The notes below the pieces were generated by a model. That model saw only the letters and a list, made by a program, of their open reading frames with translations. It searched no databases and was not told where the DNA came from. Source: Lachnospiraceae bacterium (GTDB taxonomy: Bacteria; Bacillota; Clostridia; Lachnospirales; Lachnospiraceae). From it: a DNA stretch of 64,000 bases. The position numbers and the translations under genes were made by a program. This document shows, one piece after another, positions 1 to 9,250 of the stretch. The stretch is from the NCBI GenBank assembly GCA_900752065.1, contig CAADTT010000026.1:6342-70341 (forward strand). The letters are read 5' to 3'. Each line of letters begins with the position of its first letter. Position 1 is the stretch's first letter.

Positions 1-1509
1 GAAGTGGAACAGGAGATCGAAGAGACGGCGAAAGAACAGTCTCCGGAGTATGTATTTCCACCGATTGAGCTGCTGAAAAAGCCGAAAAGAGGAACGATGG
101 GAGATGCGGGCAGAGAGCTGCGGGAGACTGCCGCAAAGCTTCAAAAGACCCTTCACGATTTCGGCGTGGAGGTCACAGTGACCAATGTGAGCTGCGGACC
201 TGCCGTTACCAGATATGAGCTGACGCCGAAGCAGGGGGTGAAGGTATCAAGGATCGTGAATCTGGCAGATGATATCAAGCTGAACCTGGCTGCGGCGGAT
301 ATCCGTATTGAGGCGCCGATTCCTGGAAAAGCTGCGGTGGGTATCGAGGTGCCGAATAAGGAAAACAGCCCTGTCATGCTGCGGGAGCTTCTGGAATCTC
401 CGGAATTTAAAAATCATCCTTCGAGACTGGCTTTTGCCGCAGGAAAGGATATTGCCGGAAAGGTAGTCGTGACAGATATCGCTAAGATGCCCCATCTTCT
501 GATTGCAGGAGCCACAGGTTCCGGTAAATCGGTATGTATCAATACGATCATTATGAGTATTTTGTACAAATCAAAGCCGGAAGATGTAAAGCTTATCATG
601 ATTGATCCCAAGGTGGTGGAGCTTAGTGTCTATAATGGAATCCCGCATCTCTTCATTCCGGTGGTGACAGATCCGAAGAAGGCGGCAGGCGCATTGAACT
701 GGGGCGTGGCAGAGATGACGGAACGCTATAAAAAATTCGCAGATTTAAATGTTCGTGACCTGAAGGGATACAATGAAAAGGTGGAGTCGATCAGGGACAT
801 TGAGGAGGAAGGAAAGCCGGAGAAGCTGCCGCAGATCGTGATTATTGTGGACGAGCTGGCGGATCTGATGATGGTAGCGCCGGGAGAGGTGGAGGATTCC
901 ATCTGCCGTCTGGCACAGCTTGCCAGGGCAGCGGGGATCCATCTGATCATCGCCACCCAGCGGCCTTCTGTAAATGTTATCACGGGACTGATCAAGGCAA
1001 ATATGCCTTCACGGATCGCCTTTGCTGTTTCTTCCGGAGTGGATTCCCGCACGATCATAGACATGAATGGTGCGGAGAAGCTTCTGGGAAAAGGTGATAT
1101 GCTGTTTTATCCTCAGGGATATCCAAAGCCTGCCAGAGTGCAGGGAGCCTTCGTCTCTGATGAAGAGGTGGGAGATGTGGTACAGTTCCTTTCTCAGAAG
1201 AACAGCGGAGAAGCTTACAGCAGCAAGGTGGAAGAGCAGATCACGAAAGTACAGCAGATGACAGATGCTGCTTCGGGAGGAGGAGAGGTGGATGTCCACT
1301 TTTCGGAAGCAGGGAGATTTATTATAGAAAAGGATAAGGCATCCATCGGCATGCTCCAGCGGATGTATAAGATTGGTTTTAACCGCGCCGCCCGGATCAT
1401 GGATCAGCTTGCTGATGCAGGTGTGGTAGGACCTGAGGAGGGGACGAAGCCCAGGAAGGTGCTGATGACCATGGAGGAATTTGAAAAATATCTGGAAGAA
1501 AGCATATAA
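1..1509 (+). CDS. ftsK: DNA translocase FtsK/SpoIIIE, 3' part (5' end outside window)
   Basis: ATP-driven double-stranded DNA pump that moves chromosomes through the division or sporulation septum. The frame is open from base 1, so the GTG at position 4 is an internal valine codon and the N-terminal membrane segments lie outside the window. Counting from that valine, a Walker A motif GATGSGKS lies at residues 169-176, a Walker B ending in DELADLM at 283-289, and a C-terminal winged-helix gamma domain (DNA-sequence reading) at about 430-495. About 500 residues are visible against roughly 750-900 for the whole family, so the RecA-like motor and gamma domain are complete. Whether this is the cell-division (FtsK) or sporulation (SpoIIIE) member cannot be told from this portion; both are the same family. 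Confidence 0.95.
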   Translation, partial: EVEQEIEETAKEQSPEYVFPPIELLKKPKRGTMGDAGRELRETAAKLQKTLHDFGVEVTVTNVSCGPAVTRYELTPKQGVKVSRIVNLADDIKLNLAAADIRIEAPIPGKAAVGIEVPNKENSPVMLRELLESPEFKNHPSRLAFAAGKDIAGKVVVTDIAKMPHLLIAGATGSGKSVCINTIIMSILYKSKPEDVKLIMIDPKVVELSVYNGIPHLFIPVVTDPKKAAGALNWGVAEMTERYKKFADLNVRDLKGYNEKVESIRDIEEEGKPEKLPQIVIIVDELADLMMVAPGEVEDSICRLAQLARAAGIHLIIATQRPSVNVITGLIKANMPSRIAFAVSSGVDSRTIIDMNGAEKLLGKGDMLFYPQGYPKPARVQGAFVSDEEVGDVVQFLSQKNSGEAYSSKVEEQITKVQQMTDAASGGGEVDVHFSEAGRFIIEKDKASIGMLQRMYKIGFNRAARIMDQLADAGVVGPEEGTKPRKVLMTMEEFEKYLEESI

Positions 1510-1555
1510 CGCGGCTGAATTGTTACTATATGACATCCCTTTGGGGAAATAATTG

Positions 1556-1584
1556 TTGAAATTTCGATATGATTGTTTTATACT
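1556..1584 (+). promoter_or_regulatory. sigma-A-type promoter of nfnAB
   Basis: TTGAAA (1556-1561), a 17-base spacer and TATACT (1579-1584) lie in the gap after ftsK, about 70 bases before the nfnA start. Spacing and hexamers are near consensus. Confidence 0.7.
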
Positions 1585-1655
1585 AAAACAAATGCAAAAA
1601 TCGTATCTGCAAGGGTAACGGACAGATGCAAAAAACAAGAAACAGGAGGAAAGTC

Positions 1656-2549
1656 ATGTATTTGATTAAAAAAGCGGAAAAGCTTACAGGGCCGATCTAT
1701 TTAATGGACGTAGAAGCACCCCGTATTGCGAAGCATTGCCTTCCGGGGCAGTTTATCATCGCCAAGATTGACGAAAAGGGAGAGAGAATCCCGCTGACAA
1801 TTTGTGATTATGATAGAGAAGCAGGCACCATTACGATCGTATTTCAGATCATCGGGGCATCTACAGAGAGAATGGCAAAGTTACAGGCAGGAGATTCTTT
1901 CAGGGACTTCGTAGGACCTCTCGGAAGGCCTTCCGAGCTGTGTACGGAGGATCATCTGGAGGAAGTAAGAAAGAAAAAGATCCTGTTCGTGGCCGGCGGC
2001 GTAGGTACCGCGCCTGTTTACCCTCAGGTGAAGTGGCTGCATGAGCATGGCATTGCAGCAGATGTCATTGTGGGTGCGAAGACGAAGGATCTGATTATTC
2101 TTGAGGACAAGATGAAGGCAGTTGCCGGAAATCTGTACATCACCACCGATGACGGTTCCTACGGAAGAAGCGGAATGGTTACAAAGGTGATCGAGGATCT
2201 GGTAAAGGAAGAAGGCAAGAGCTACGATGTCTGTGTTTCCATTGGACCGATGATCATGATGAAGTTCTGCTGCCTGACCACGAAGAAGCTGAACATTCCT
2301 ACGATCGTCAGCATGAATCCGATCATGGTAGACGGTACGGGTATGTGCGGCGCCTGTCGTCTGACCGTAGGTGATGAAGTGAAGTTTGCCTGCGTAGACG
2401 GACCGGAGTTCGACGGACATTTGATTAATTTCGATGAAGCGATGAAGAGACAACAGATGTACCGTACAGCAGAGGGAAGAGCCCTTCTGAAGCTGCGTGA
2501 GGGTGACACCCATCACGGCGGATGCGGAAATTGTGGAGGTGACGAATAA
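1656..2549 (+). CDS. nfnA: NfnA: ferredoxin-NADP+ reductase / sulfide dehydrogenase small subunit
   Basis: Small flavoprotein subunit of the NADH-dependent reduced ferredoxin:NADP+ oxidoreductase, which couples NADH, NADPH and ferredoxin pools by electron bifurcation in the cytoplasm of anaerobes. The start is taken at the ATG at 1656 because AGGAGG lies 6 bases upstream; an upstream in-frame ATG at 1626 has no such site. The 297-residue protein has an N-terminal FAD-binding barrel, an NAD-binding half with AGGVGTAP, and a C-terminal [2Fe-2S] site. That site reads D226-x4-C231-x2-C234-x11-C246: an Asp stands where PyrK-type relatives have the first Cys, which is the arrangement known for NfnA. 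A second C-x2-C pair closes the protein. It overlaps nfnB by one base, so translation is probably coupled. Confidence 0.93.
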   Translation: MYLIKKAEKLTGPIYLMDVEAPRIAKHCLPGQFIIAKIDEKGERIPLTICDYDREAGTITIVFQIIGASTERMAKLQAGDSFRDFVGPLGRPSELCTEDHLEEVRKKKILFVAGGVGTAPVYPQVKWLHEHGIAADVIVGAKTKDLIILEDKMKAVAGNLYITTDDGSYGRSGMVTKVIEDLVKEEGKSYDVCVSIGPMIMMKFCCLTTKKLNIPTIVSMNPIMVDGTGMCGACRLTVGDEVKFACVDGPEFDGHLINFDEAMKRQQMYRTAEGRALLKLREGDTHHGGCGNCGGDE

Positions 2550-3937
2550 TGGCTGACGTATTAAAAAAGGTTCCTGTAAGAGAGCAGGCTCCGAAGGTGA
2601 GAGCAGCGAACTTTGAGGAAGTATGTTTAGGATATAATAAAGAGGAAGCTATGGAGGAGGCTGCACGCTGCATCAATTGCAAAAATGCTAAGTGTATGCA
2701 GGGATGTCCCGTATCCATTAATATTCCGGCATTCATTCATGAAGTAAAGGAAGGAAACTTCGAGGAAGCATATAAGATCATTTCCGAGTCCAGCGCCCTT
2801 CCGGCAATCTGCGGCCGTGTATGTCCGCAGGAGAGCCAGTGCGAAGGAAAATGTATCCGCGGCATCAAGGGCGAGCCGATCTCCATCGGTAAGCTGGAGC
2901 GTTTCGTGGCTGACTGGGCAAGAGAGAACGGCATCAAGCCAACAGCTCCGGCAGAGAAGAACGGCCACAAGGTAGCTGTGATCGGTTCCGGTCCTTCCGG
3001 ACTGACCTGTGCGGGCGACCTGGCAAAACTGGGTTATGATGTGACGATCTTTGAGGCTCTGCATGAGGCCGGCGGCGTACTGGTATATGGTATTCCGGAG
3101 TTCCGTCTTCCGAAGAGCAAGGTCGTAGCTGCCGAGGTAGAGAATGTAAAGGCTCTCGGCGTTAAGATTGAGACAAACGTTATCATCGGCAAATCCACTA
3201 CGATTGATGAGTTGATGGATGAAGAAGGTTTCGAGGCTGTATTTATCGGTTCCGGTGCCGGACTTCCGATGTTCATGGGTATTCCGGGTGAGAATGCAAA
3301 CGGTGTATTCTCAGCGAATGAGTACCTGACAAGAAATAATCTGATGAAGGCTTTTGATGAAAATTATGATACCCCGATCGCAAGGGGCAAGAAGGTGGCA
3401 GTCGTGGGCGGCGGAAACGTGGCTATGGATGCTGCGAGAACAGCCCTTCGTCTGGGTGCAGAAGTACATATCGTATACCGCCGCAGTGAGGCAGAGCTTC
3501 CTGCACGAGTAGAAGAAGTACATCATGCGAAAGAAGAAGGCGTGATCTTTGACCTTCTGACGAACCCTACAGAGATCCTTGTGGATGAGAATGATGCCGT
3601 CAAGGGAATGAGATGTATCCGCATGGAGTTGGGTGAGCCGGATGCTTCCGGAAGAAGACGCCCGGTAGCAATCCCGGGTTCGGAGTTTGAACTGGAGCTG
3701 GATACCGTTATCATGTCCCTGGGTACTTCACCAAATCCGCTGATCTCCTCCACGACCATCGGTCTGGATACCAACAGGAGAAAATGTATCATCGCAGATG
3801 AGACCACAGGACAGACCTCTAAAGCAGGAGTATTTGCCGGAGGAGATGCCGTGACAGGCGCGGCTACCGTTATTCTGGCTATGGGCGCCGGAAAAGCTGC
3901 TGCGAAAGGTATCCACGAGTTTTTGTCAAACAAATAA
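2549..3937 (+). CDS. nfnB: NfnB: NADPH-dependent ferredoxin oxidoreductase large subunit (GltA/SudA family)
   Basis: Large subunit of NfnAB. The 462-residue protein carries two N-terminal [4Fe-4S] motifs (C41, C44, C49, C53 and C88, C92, C98, C102), an FAD-binding GSGPSG at 146-151 and a second Rossmann motif VVGGGNVAMD near 284-293 for NADPH. This is the glutamate synthase small-subunit fold; annotation pipelines often name it gltA. A glutamate synthase role is less likely because no large GltS subunit is nearby and an NfnA partner overlaps its start (ATGG at 2549, preceded by GGAGGTGA). Physiological direction (making NADPH or making reduced ferredoxin) cannot be inferred. Confidence 0.93.
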   Translation: MADVLKKVPVREQAPKVRAANFEEVCLGYNKEEAMEEAARCINCKNAKCMQGCPVSINIPAFIHEVKEGNFEEAYKIISESSALPAICGRVCPQESQCEGKCIRGIKGEPISIGKLERFVADWARENGIKPTAPAEKNGHKVAVIGSGPSGLTCAGDLAKLGYDVTIFEALHEAGGVLVYGIPEFRLPKSKVVAAEVENVKALGVKIETNVIIGKSTTIDELMDEEGFEAVFIGSGAGLPMFMGIPGENANGVFSANEYLTRNNLMKAFDENYDTPIARGKKVAVVGGGNVAMDAARTALRLGAEVHIVYRRSEAELPARVEEVHHAKEEGVIFDLLTNPTEILVDENDAVKGMRCIRMELGEPDASGRRRPVAIPGSEFELELDTVIMSLGTSPNPLISSTTIGLDTNRRKCIIADETTGQTSKAGVFAGGDAVTGAATVILAMGAGKAAAKGIHEFLSNK

Positions 3938-3960
3938 AATGGCTATGAGAGGATGCATGT

Positions 3961-4263
3961 ATGGTTAGACATATTGTAACATGGTGCTTTAAAGAAGAAA
4001 TAGAGGATGCAAAAAAGCCGGAGCTGAAGGCAGCGATGGCTGAGAATCTGAGTGCATTGGTGGGCAAGGTTCCGGGACTGGTATCTGCGAAGTTTGTCAC
4101 AGAGCTGCTGCCGTCCAGCACCCATGATATGGTGTTACTCACAGAGCATAACACGCCGGAGGATCTGAAGGTCTATGCTTCTCATCCGGAGCATGTGAAG
4201 GTGGCGGATACTTATGTCCGGCCATTCGTTTGCAACAGGGCAGCGATTGATTTTGAAGAGTAA
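3961..4263 (+). CDS. Dabb (dimeric alpha-beta barrel) domain protein
   Basis: A 100-residue stand-alone protein matching the stress-responsive Dabb fold: it starts MVRHIVTWCFKEE, has a central helix rich in Lys and Glu, and ends in the typical segment with HPEHVKVADTYVRPF. Members dimerise into a ferredoxin-like barrel; bacterial ones mostly have no known substrate. It lies 23 bases after nfnB with a GAGG just upstream, so it is likely co-transcribed. A strong terminator follows, closing the nfn transcript. Confidence 0.8.
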   Translation: MVRHIVTWCFKEEIEDAKKPELKAAMAENLSALVGKVPGLVSAKFVTELLPSSTHDMVLLTEHNTPEDLKVYASHPEHVKVADTYVRPFVCNRAAIDFEE

Positions 4264-4337
4264 ACAGGCTTTTCGCTGACAGGTCGGCCGGACGGAGGCT
4301 GACAGAGCTCAAATTGCAGATTTTAAGAGTGATGACA

Positions 4338-4368
4338 GGGGATGGAGAGAACTCCATCCCCATTTTTT
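4338..4368 (+). terminator. rho-independent terminator of nfnAB-Dabb
   Basis: A perfect 10-bp stem GGGGATGGAG/CTCCATCCCC (4338-4347 with 4352-4361), four-base loop AGAA, then a run of six T. Confidence 0.9.
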
Positions 4369-4400
4369 CAAAAAAAGATGATGGAAACAAGAGGATTTTT

Positions 4401-4880
4401 ATGAAAATAACAGTATTAACCGTTGGAAAAATCAAAGAAAAATATCTTGTGCAGGGAATTGCAGAATATAGCAAACGGCTCAGCCGTTACTGTAAGCTGG
4501 AAATCCTGGAGGTAGCGGATGAAAAAACGCCGGACAAAGCCAGTGAAGCGGTAGAAGTCCAGATCAGGGATACGGAAGGAAAACGCCTGCTGAAATACAT
4601 TCGGGAGGATGATTACGTGGTCGCTCTGGCAATCCAGGGAAAGATGCTGGACTCTGTGGAACTGTCAAAGCTGGTAGAAAATCTGGGTATTCAGGGAAAA
4701 AGCAGCCTGGTATTTGTCATCGGCGGTTCCCTGGGACTCTCTGACGAAGTGCTGTCCAGGGCAGATTTCCTTCTCAGCTTTTCCAGGATGACATTTCCTC
4801 ATCAGCTCATGCGGATGATTTTGCTGGAGCAGGTTTACCGGGGGTATCGGATCATGATGCATGAGCCATATCATAAGTAA
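4401..4880 (+). CDS. rlmH: 23S rRNA (pseudouridine1915-N3)-methyltransferase RlmH
   Basis: SPOUT-class methyltransferase that methylates pseudouridine 1915 in helix 69 of 23S rRNA on assembled ribosomes. The start is the ATG at 4401; it gives 159 residues, exactly the usual length, whereas the longer frame from 4314 would run through the terminator hairpin. The SAM-binding trefoil knot is visible as FVIGGSLGLS (105-114), followed by the family C-terminus FPHQLMR...EQVYRGYRI...YHK. Only a weak AAGAGGA precedes the start. Confidence 0.95.
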   Translation: MKITVLTVGKIKEKYLVQGIAEYSKRLSRYCKLEILEVADEKTPDKASEAVEVQIRDTEGKRLLKYIREDDYVVALAIQGKMLDSVELSKLVENLGIQGKSSLVFVIGGSLGLSDEVLSRADFLLSFSRMTFPHQLMRMILLEQVYRGYRIMMHEPYHK

Positions 4881-4901
4881 GTGAAATTTTTATCATAAAG
4901 C

Positions 4902-4957
4902 TTGACAACGCAGGTCTATAGTTATAGAATAAAAATAAGTCTATAGCTATAGACCTG
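4902..4957 (+). promoter_or_regulatory. promoter with two BlaI-type palindromic operators
   Basis: TTGACA (4902-4907), 17-base spacer, TAGAAT (4925-4930). A half-degenerate copy GTCTATAGTTATAGAA (4914-4929) overlaps the -10, and a perfect 16-base palindrome GTCTATAGCTATAGAC (4939-4954) lies over the start-site region. The outer arms CAGGTCTATAG (4911-4921) and CTATAGACCTG (4947-4957) are also inverted copies. The layout fits autorepression by the BlaI-like protein encoded next. Confidence 0.75.
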
Positions 4958-5000
4958 TGTTTGTTTAGGATCACAGGCATGAAGAAAAGGAGGAACTGAC

Positions 5001-5366
5001 GTGGAATATTTGAAATTATGTGACAGCGATTACCGGTTTATGACAGTGGTATGGAAGTATGCCCCGGTGAAGTCCGGGGAACTGGCGGCGCTTTGTTTTA
5101 AGGAGCTTGGCTGGAAGAAATCTACCACCTACACGACGATTAAAAAAATGTGTGAAAAGGGGTATATCAAAAATGAAAATGCCATCGTATCGGTATTGAT
5201 TCCCAAAGAGCAGGTACAGTCCCGGGAGAGCGATTATTTCGTGGAGCGGACTTTCAGCGGCTCCCTGCCGCAGTTCCTTGCCGCATTCCTGGGGGGAAAG
5301 AAGCTGTCCAGACAGGAGGCAGAAGAGCTTCGCAGGATGATAGAAGAACATGAAGAGAATGATTGA
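5001..5366 (+). CDS. BlaI/MecI/CopY-family transcriptional repressor
   Basis: Winged-helix repressor of 121 residues starting at GTG 5001 with AGGAGG 8 bases upstream. The DNA-binding half holds the family signature W...AALCFKELGWKKSTTYTTIKKM, and the C-terminal half is the helical dimerisation and cleavage region. In BlaI systems the partner M56 membrane protease signals its removal from DNA. The palindromic operators at 4914-4954 and the M56 peptidase gene 104 bases downstream support a classic two-gene sensory pair. The signal is unlikely to be a beta-lactam, because the partner lacks a penicillin-binding sensor domain. Confidence 0.9.
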   Translation: MEYLKLCDSDYRFMTVVWKYAPVKSGELAALCFKELGWKKSTTYTTIKKMCEKGYIKNENAIVSVLIPKEQVQSRESDYFVERTFSGSLPQFLAAFLGGKKLSRQEAEELRRMIEEHEEND

Positions 5367-5470
5367 AAAATTTTTTCAAATGCAGGCAGGCTCCTGGTTC
5401 ATTGCCTATGAAAGTAGAATGGAAGAAATGATTATGCAACCAGGAGCAGTGCAAAGAAAGGATGGCAGAT

Positions 5471-6790
5471 ATGCAGAATCTGTTTTTTATGAATTTGCAG
5501 ATGGGGATAACGGCAGTTCCTGTGATTCTCGTCGTGTTTCTGGTAAGATGGGGGATCTGCCGGACGCCGAAGAAGTATTCTTATGCTTTATGGGCGGTGG
5601 TAGGGATGCGTCTGGTTTTCCCGTTTTCAGTGTCCTCTGTGTTTAGCCTGTTTAATCTGAATATCTTTCAGAGAGCAGGTATGGGGAAAAATATTATACA
5701 GCCTGTCATGGAAGATATGGCAGGATGGCAGGCGGCGGGAGCTGTGGAGAATGGACAAAAGCTGTCCGGTGCGGTGGGAAGTGTCGGTATTCCGCATATA
5801 CAGCCGCAGGTAGACGCTGTATTTGCAGATAAGGTCTTATGGGTGGGGGCAGCCGTATGGCTCACGGGAATCCTGATCTGTCTCCTGTATTTTCTTGTCT
5901 GCTGGATACGGATAAAGAGGAGAGTGCGAAAAGCTGTCTGTTGGAAGGACAACATATGGGAGTGTGATGCGGTGGATTCTCCCTTTGTCATGGGTGTGTT
6001 CTGTCCGAAAATCTATATTCCCTTTCATCTGGAGGGGATGGAGAGGAAAATGCTTCTTTTGCATGAAATCTGCCATATCCGCAGACGGGATCATCTGGTA
6101 AAGCTTTTGGCATTTGGGCTGTTGGCCGTCTACTGGTATTATCCTTTTGTATGGGCGGCATATTTTGCCATGATGAAGGATATGGAGATGAGCTGCGACG
6201 AGTGGGTGCTGAAACGGCTTGGAGAGGACCAGAAGAAAGAGTATAGCCGCCTTTTGCTGTCCTTCGCAGAAGGAGATCATGAAGGGACCGTGTCAGGAAT
6301 TTTGGGCTTCGGTGAGAACATTACGAAAAGTCGTATTAAAAACATTTTGAACTTCCGGCATTTGGGACGATGGAAGGCTGCGGCACTGGCGGTTCTGTGC
6401 ATGGCTGTAGTTGTTTTTCTGGCAACAAATGGGGTGGAGAAAAAGGCTTATGATTCTTATGTCCTTCAGGCTTCCGTATCTGAGGAGGAGGAAATGTTTC
6501 TTCCTGGTCTGGGGTTAGACAGGGAAGAGGAAACCTTTTCTTTCGGCTTTGATCTTCTGTCCTCCTATCTTTCCTGCGGAACGTATGAGATCAAAGACGA
6601 TGTCCTGACGGCCGTGACGGATGATGGAATGTACCATTACCGTTTTAAAGTGATCGACGAAAACACGTTGGAATTTATGCAGGAAGGCTCCTCTGAGGTG
6701 AAACTGATCAATGAGGATATGGGGATTGCGGTGAAGGACGGGGCAATATTCAAAAAAAGGGATACCATTCAGCCAGCCGAAAAATTCTGA
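5471..6790 (+). CDS. BlaR1-like M56 family membrane metallopeptidase
   Basis: Integral membrane zinc protease that senses an external signal and triggers loss of its BlaI-like repressor. The start is taken at ATG 5471 (AAAGGA 8 bases upstream); ATG 5462 abuts the ribosome site too closely. Several membrane segments are visible (about residues 10-30, 40-60, 120-147, 210-230 and 320-340, counted from 5471). The catalytic HEICH motif is near residues 198-202, with the downstream CDE (EMSCDEWVL) typical of M56. After the last membrane segment only about 100 residues remain outside. They do not contain the SxxK/SxN/KTG motifs of the BlaR1 penicillin-binding sensor, so the ligand is unknown. Confidence 0.88.
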   Translation: MQNLFFMNLQMGITAVPVILVVFLVRWGICRTPKKYSYALWAVVGMRLVFPFSVSSVFSLFNLNIFQRAGMGKNIIQPVMEDMAGWQAAGAVENGQKLSGAVGSVGIPHIQPQVDAVFADKVLWVGAAVWLTGILICLLYFLVCWIRIKRRVRKAVCWKDNIWECDAVDSPFVMGVFCPKIYIPFHLEGMERKMLLLHEICHIRRRDHLVKLLAFGLLAVYWYYPFVWAAYFAMMKDMEMSCDEWVLKRLGEDQKKEYSRLLLSFAEGDHEGTVSGILGFGENITKSRIKNILNFRHLGRWKAAALAVLCMAVVVFLATNGVEKKAYDSYVLQASVSEEEEMFLPGLGLDREEETFSFGFDLLSSYLSCGTYEIKDDVLTAVTDDGMYHYRFKVIDENTLEFMQEGSSEVKLINEDMGIAVKDGAIFKKRDTIQPAEKF

Positions 6791-6818
6791 GAGGATGTAA
6801 ATTTTCGCAAGGAGGAGA

Positions 6819-6847
6819 TTGCAAAATTCTATCCGCACGCTTATAAT
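6819..6847 (+). promoter_or_regulatory. promoter of ddh
   Basis: TTGCAA (6819-6824), 17-base spacer, perfect TATAAT (6842-6847), 35 bases before the ddh start. Confidence 0.75.
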
Positions 6848-6881
6848 GGACTGGAAATTGAAAATAAGGAGACATGAGAAT

Positions 6882-7868
6882 ATGAGTATCAGAATAGGAA
6901 TTTTAGGTTACGGAAATCTGGGACGGGGCGTGGAGTGCGCCATCCGTCAGAATGAGGATATGGAGCTGGCGGCAGTTTTTACAAGGAGAGATCCGAAGGA
7001 TGTACAGATTCTGACCGGGACGGCAGCCGTATGCAGGGTGGCAGATGTGGCAGATTGGAAAGATAAGATCGATGTCATGATCCTCTGCGGCGGCAGCGCT
7101 ACGGATCTGCCGAAGCAGTCGCCGGAATATGCGAAGCTTTTCAATATTGTAGACAGCTTTGATACCCATGCCAGGATCCCGGAGCATTTTGCGGCTGTGG
7201 ATGCGGCGGCGAAGGAGGGTGGAAATATCGGCATCATCTCTGTCGGCTGGGATCCGGGTATGTTCTCTTTAAACAGGATGTATGCAAATGCCATTCTGCC
7301 GGAAGGAAAGGATTATACTTTCTGGGGCAAGGGTGTCAGCCAGGGCCATTCAGATGCGATCCGCCGGATCGAGGGTGTAAAGGATGGAAAGCAGTATACG
7401 ATTCCGGTGGAGACAGCGCTGGAAGCAGTCAGGAGCGGGAAAAATCCGGAGCTTACCACGAGAGAAAAACATACGAGAGAGTGTTTTGTCGTGTTGGAAG
7501 AAGGCGCAGATGCGGCAAGGGTGGAAGAGGAGATCAAGACCATGCCGAATTATTTTTCAGACTATGATACTACCGTACATTTTATCAGCGAGGAAGAGCT
7601 GAAGAAAAATCACAGTGGAATCCCTCACGGGGGCTTCGTACTGCGCAGCGGTGTGACTGGATGGGAGAAGGAACATACACATCTGATCGAGTACAGCCTG
7701 AAGCTGGATTCCAATCCGGAGTTTACTTCTTCCGTGATCGTGGCTTATGCGAGAGCGGCATACCGTCTGGCGCAGGAAGGACAGAGCGGATGCAAAACCG
7801 TATTTGATATCGCACCGGCATATCTGAGTGCAAAGAGCGGGGAAGAATTGAGAGCTTCTATGTTATAG
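6882..7868 (+). CDS. ddh: meso-diaminopimelate D-dehydrogenase
   Basis: NADPH-dependent enzyme that interconverts tetrahydrodipicolinate and meso-diaminopimelate in a single step, feeding lysine and peptidoglycan synthesis. The start is ATG 6882 (AAGGAG 14 bases upstream), giving 328 residues, the usual length. The Rossmann motif GYGNLGRG is at residues 9-16; the family blocks DSFDTHARIPEH, SVGWDPGMFSLNR, WGKGVSQGHSDA and HGGFVLRSG are all present. It stands alone with its own promoter. No lysine riboswitch-like structure was recognised in the short leader. Confidence 0.95.
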   Translation: MSIRIGILGYGNLGRGVECAIRQNEDMELAAVFTRRDPKDVQILTGTAAVCRVADVADWKDKIDVMILCGGSATDLPKQSPEYAKLFNIVDSFDTHARIPEHFAAVDAAAKEGGNIGIISVGWDPGMFSLNRMYANAILPEGKDYTFWGKGVSQGHSDAIRRIEGVKDGKQYTIPVETALEAVRSGKNPELTTREKHTRECFVVLEEGADAARVEEEIKTMPNYFSDYDTTVHFISEEELKKNHSGIPHGGFVLRSGVTGWEKEHTHLIEYSLKLDSNPEFTSSVIVAYARAAYRLAQEGQSGCKTVFDIAPAYLSAKSGEELRASML

Positions 7869-7952
7869 GAGGATACAGGCTACAGGCATTAAAATACGAA
7901 AGCAGCGTTTTTCACACGGGGTATCCGTGTATCATGCAGCAGGGAGGATACG

Positions 7953-8624
7953 ATGAAACGACAGGTAAGTCTGGAAGAAATATCAGATGGAAAGCTTTAT
8001 GGATCGAATGATATGGTGAAGGCGGACTGCCATGACTGTAAAGGATGTTCCGCCTGCTGCCGCGGGATGGGCAGTTCGATCATCCTGGATCCGCTTGATG
8101 TACACAGGTTGATGATACATCTGGGGAAAGACTTTGACGAACTTTTGGAAGAAGCTCTGGAATTAAAGATGGTAGACGGAGCGGTTCTGCCTAATCTGCG
8201 GATGACGGGAGAATCGGAAGCCTGTGTATTCCTGAACGGGGAAGGGAGATGCAGGATCCATCCGTTCCGTCCCGGAATCTGCCGCCTATTTCCGTTGGGA
8301 AGATATTATGAGGAGCAGGGATTCCGGTATTTTCTACAGGTTCATGAGTGTCCGAAGCCGGATAAAAGCAAGGTAAAGGTAAAAAAATGGATCGACACGC
8401 CGAACCTGAAACAGTATGAGAAATTTGTGACAGACTGGCATTATTTCCTGGAGGATGCGGGAAAGCTGGTGCTGGAAAGTCAGGAGACGGACAGTCCCAG
8501 AAACCTGAATCTGTATATTCTTCAGAACTTTTACAGGAAGCCTTACGATGAGGGCGGAGATTTTTATGAGCTGTTTGGAGAAAGGCTGCGGGAGGCAAAG
8601 GCACTTCTGTCGGATATTTCCTGA
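7953..8624 (+). CDS. YkgJ-family cysteine cluster protein
   Basis: A 223-residue protein with the CxxC-rich signature of the YkgJ (Fe/Zn cluster) family: C26-H-D-C29-K-G-C32-S-A-C35-C36 near the N-terminus and a second block CRIHPFRPGICRLFPLG around residues 100-116. It starts at ATG 7953 with GGGAGG upstream. The family is predicted to bind a metal or Fe-S cluster; no reaction is established. It is followed after 27 bases by a second cysteine-rich protein and may form a small unit with it. Confidence 0.85.
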   Translation: MKRQVSLEEISDGKLYGSNDMVKADCHDCKGCSACCRGMGSSIILDPLDVHRLMIHLGKDFDELLEEALELKMVDGAVLPNLRMTGESEACVFLNGEGRCRIHPFRPGICRLFPLGRYYEEQGFRYFLQVHECPKPDKSKVKVKKWIDTPNLKQYEKFVTDWHYFLEDAGKLVLESQETDSPRNLNLYILQNFYRKPYDEGGDFYELFGERLREAKALLSDIS

Positions 8625-8651
8625 AGAATATCTGCAAAGGATGAGAGCAAT

Positions 8652-9224
8652 ATGAAATTTTTTGAAAAGATCCGCACAAAAATCGAACAGATTCTTGCGG
8701 AGTATCCTATTTTTCAATATGGATTTCTGGATATAAGCGAAATTGAGTTTAAAGAAGAGGTGCGTCACATCTGTAAGCAGGAGTGTGAGCGTTACAATAC
8801 CTCCTGGTCCTGCCCTCCGGCTGTGGGAACCGTAAAGGAATGCCGGGAGCGGTGTGAAAACTATGAGAAAGCGCTGCTCTTTACCACGCTGGCGGAGGTG
8901 TCCGATATTTCCAATATGAAAGAGACGCTGGCAACCAGACGGGAGCATGAGGAGATCGTTCACGGTATCTGCCGGGAGCTGGATGCCGCCGGACTGGAAC
9001 GGCTGGCTTTGTCTTCAGACTCCTGCGCTATCTGTGAAAGCTGCTCCTGGCCGGAGGTGCCCTGCCGGCATCCCGATGAGATGATGCCCTGCATTGAAAG
9101 CTATGGGATTCTCGTCACTTCAGCAGCAGAAAAACTCTCTATGGATTTTTTCTATGACAGCCGGACTGTAGTATGGTATGGTATGATTTTTCTTCGGGCA
9201 TCAGGGCATGCGGAGGCCCGGTAG
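8652..9224 (+). CDS. DUF2284-type predicted metal-binding protein
   Basis: A 190-residue cysteine-rich protein. Cysteines cluster in CKQECERYNTSWSCPP (about 39-54), CRERCENY, and CAICESCSWPEVPCRHP (about 122-138), the pattern of DUF2284 predicted metal-binding proteins of anaerobes. Function is unknown. It follows the YkgJ-family gene closely and precedes a strong two-way terminator. Confidence 0.8.
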   Translation: MKFFEKIRTKIEQILAEYPIFQYGFLDISEIEFKEEVRHICKQECERYNTSWSCPPAVGTVKECRERCENYEKALLFTTLAEVSDISNMKETLATRREHEEIVHGICRELDAAGLERLALSSDSCAICESCSWPEVPCRHPDEMMPCIESYGILVTSAAEKLSMDFFYDSRTVVWYGMIFLRASGHAEAR

Positions 9225-9250
9225 AAACAGAATTATATATTATGTGAAAT

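Noticed and set aside
4..6. GTG at position 4 as the start of the translocase gene
   Set aside because: The frame is open to the window edge and no ribosome site can be seen; the product would lack the membrane domain that precedes the motor.
6848..6881. Lysine riboswitch before ddh
   Set aside because: Only about 30 bases lie between the promoter and the ATG, far too few for the aptamer.
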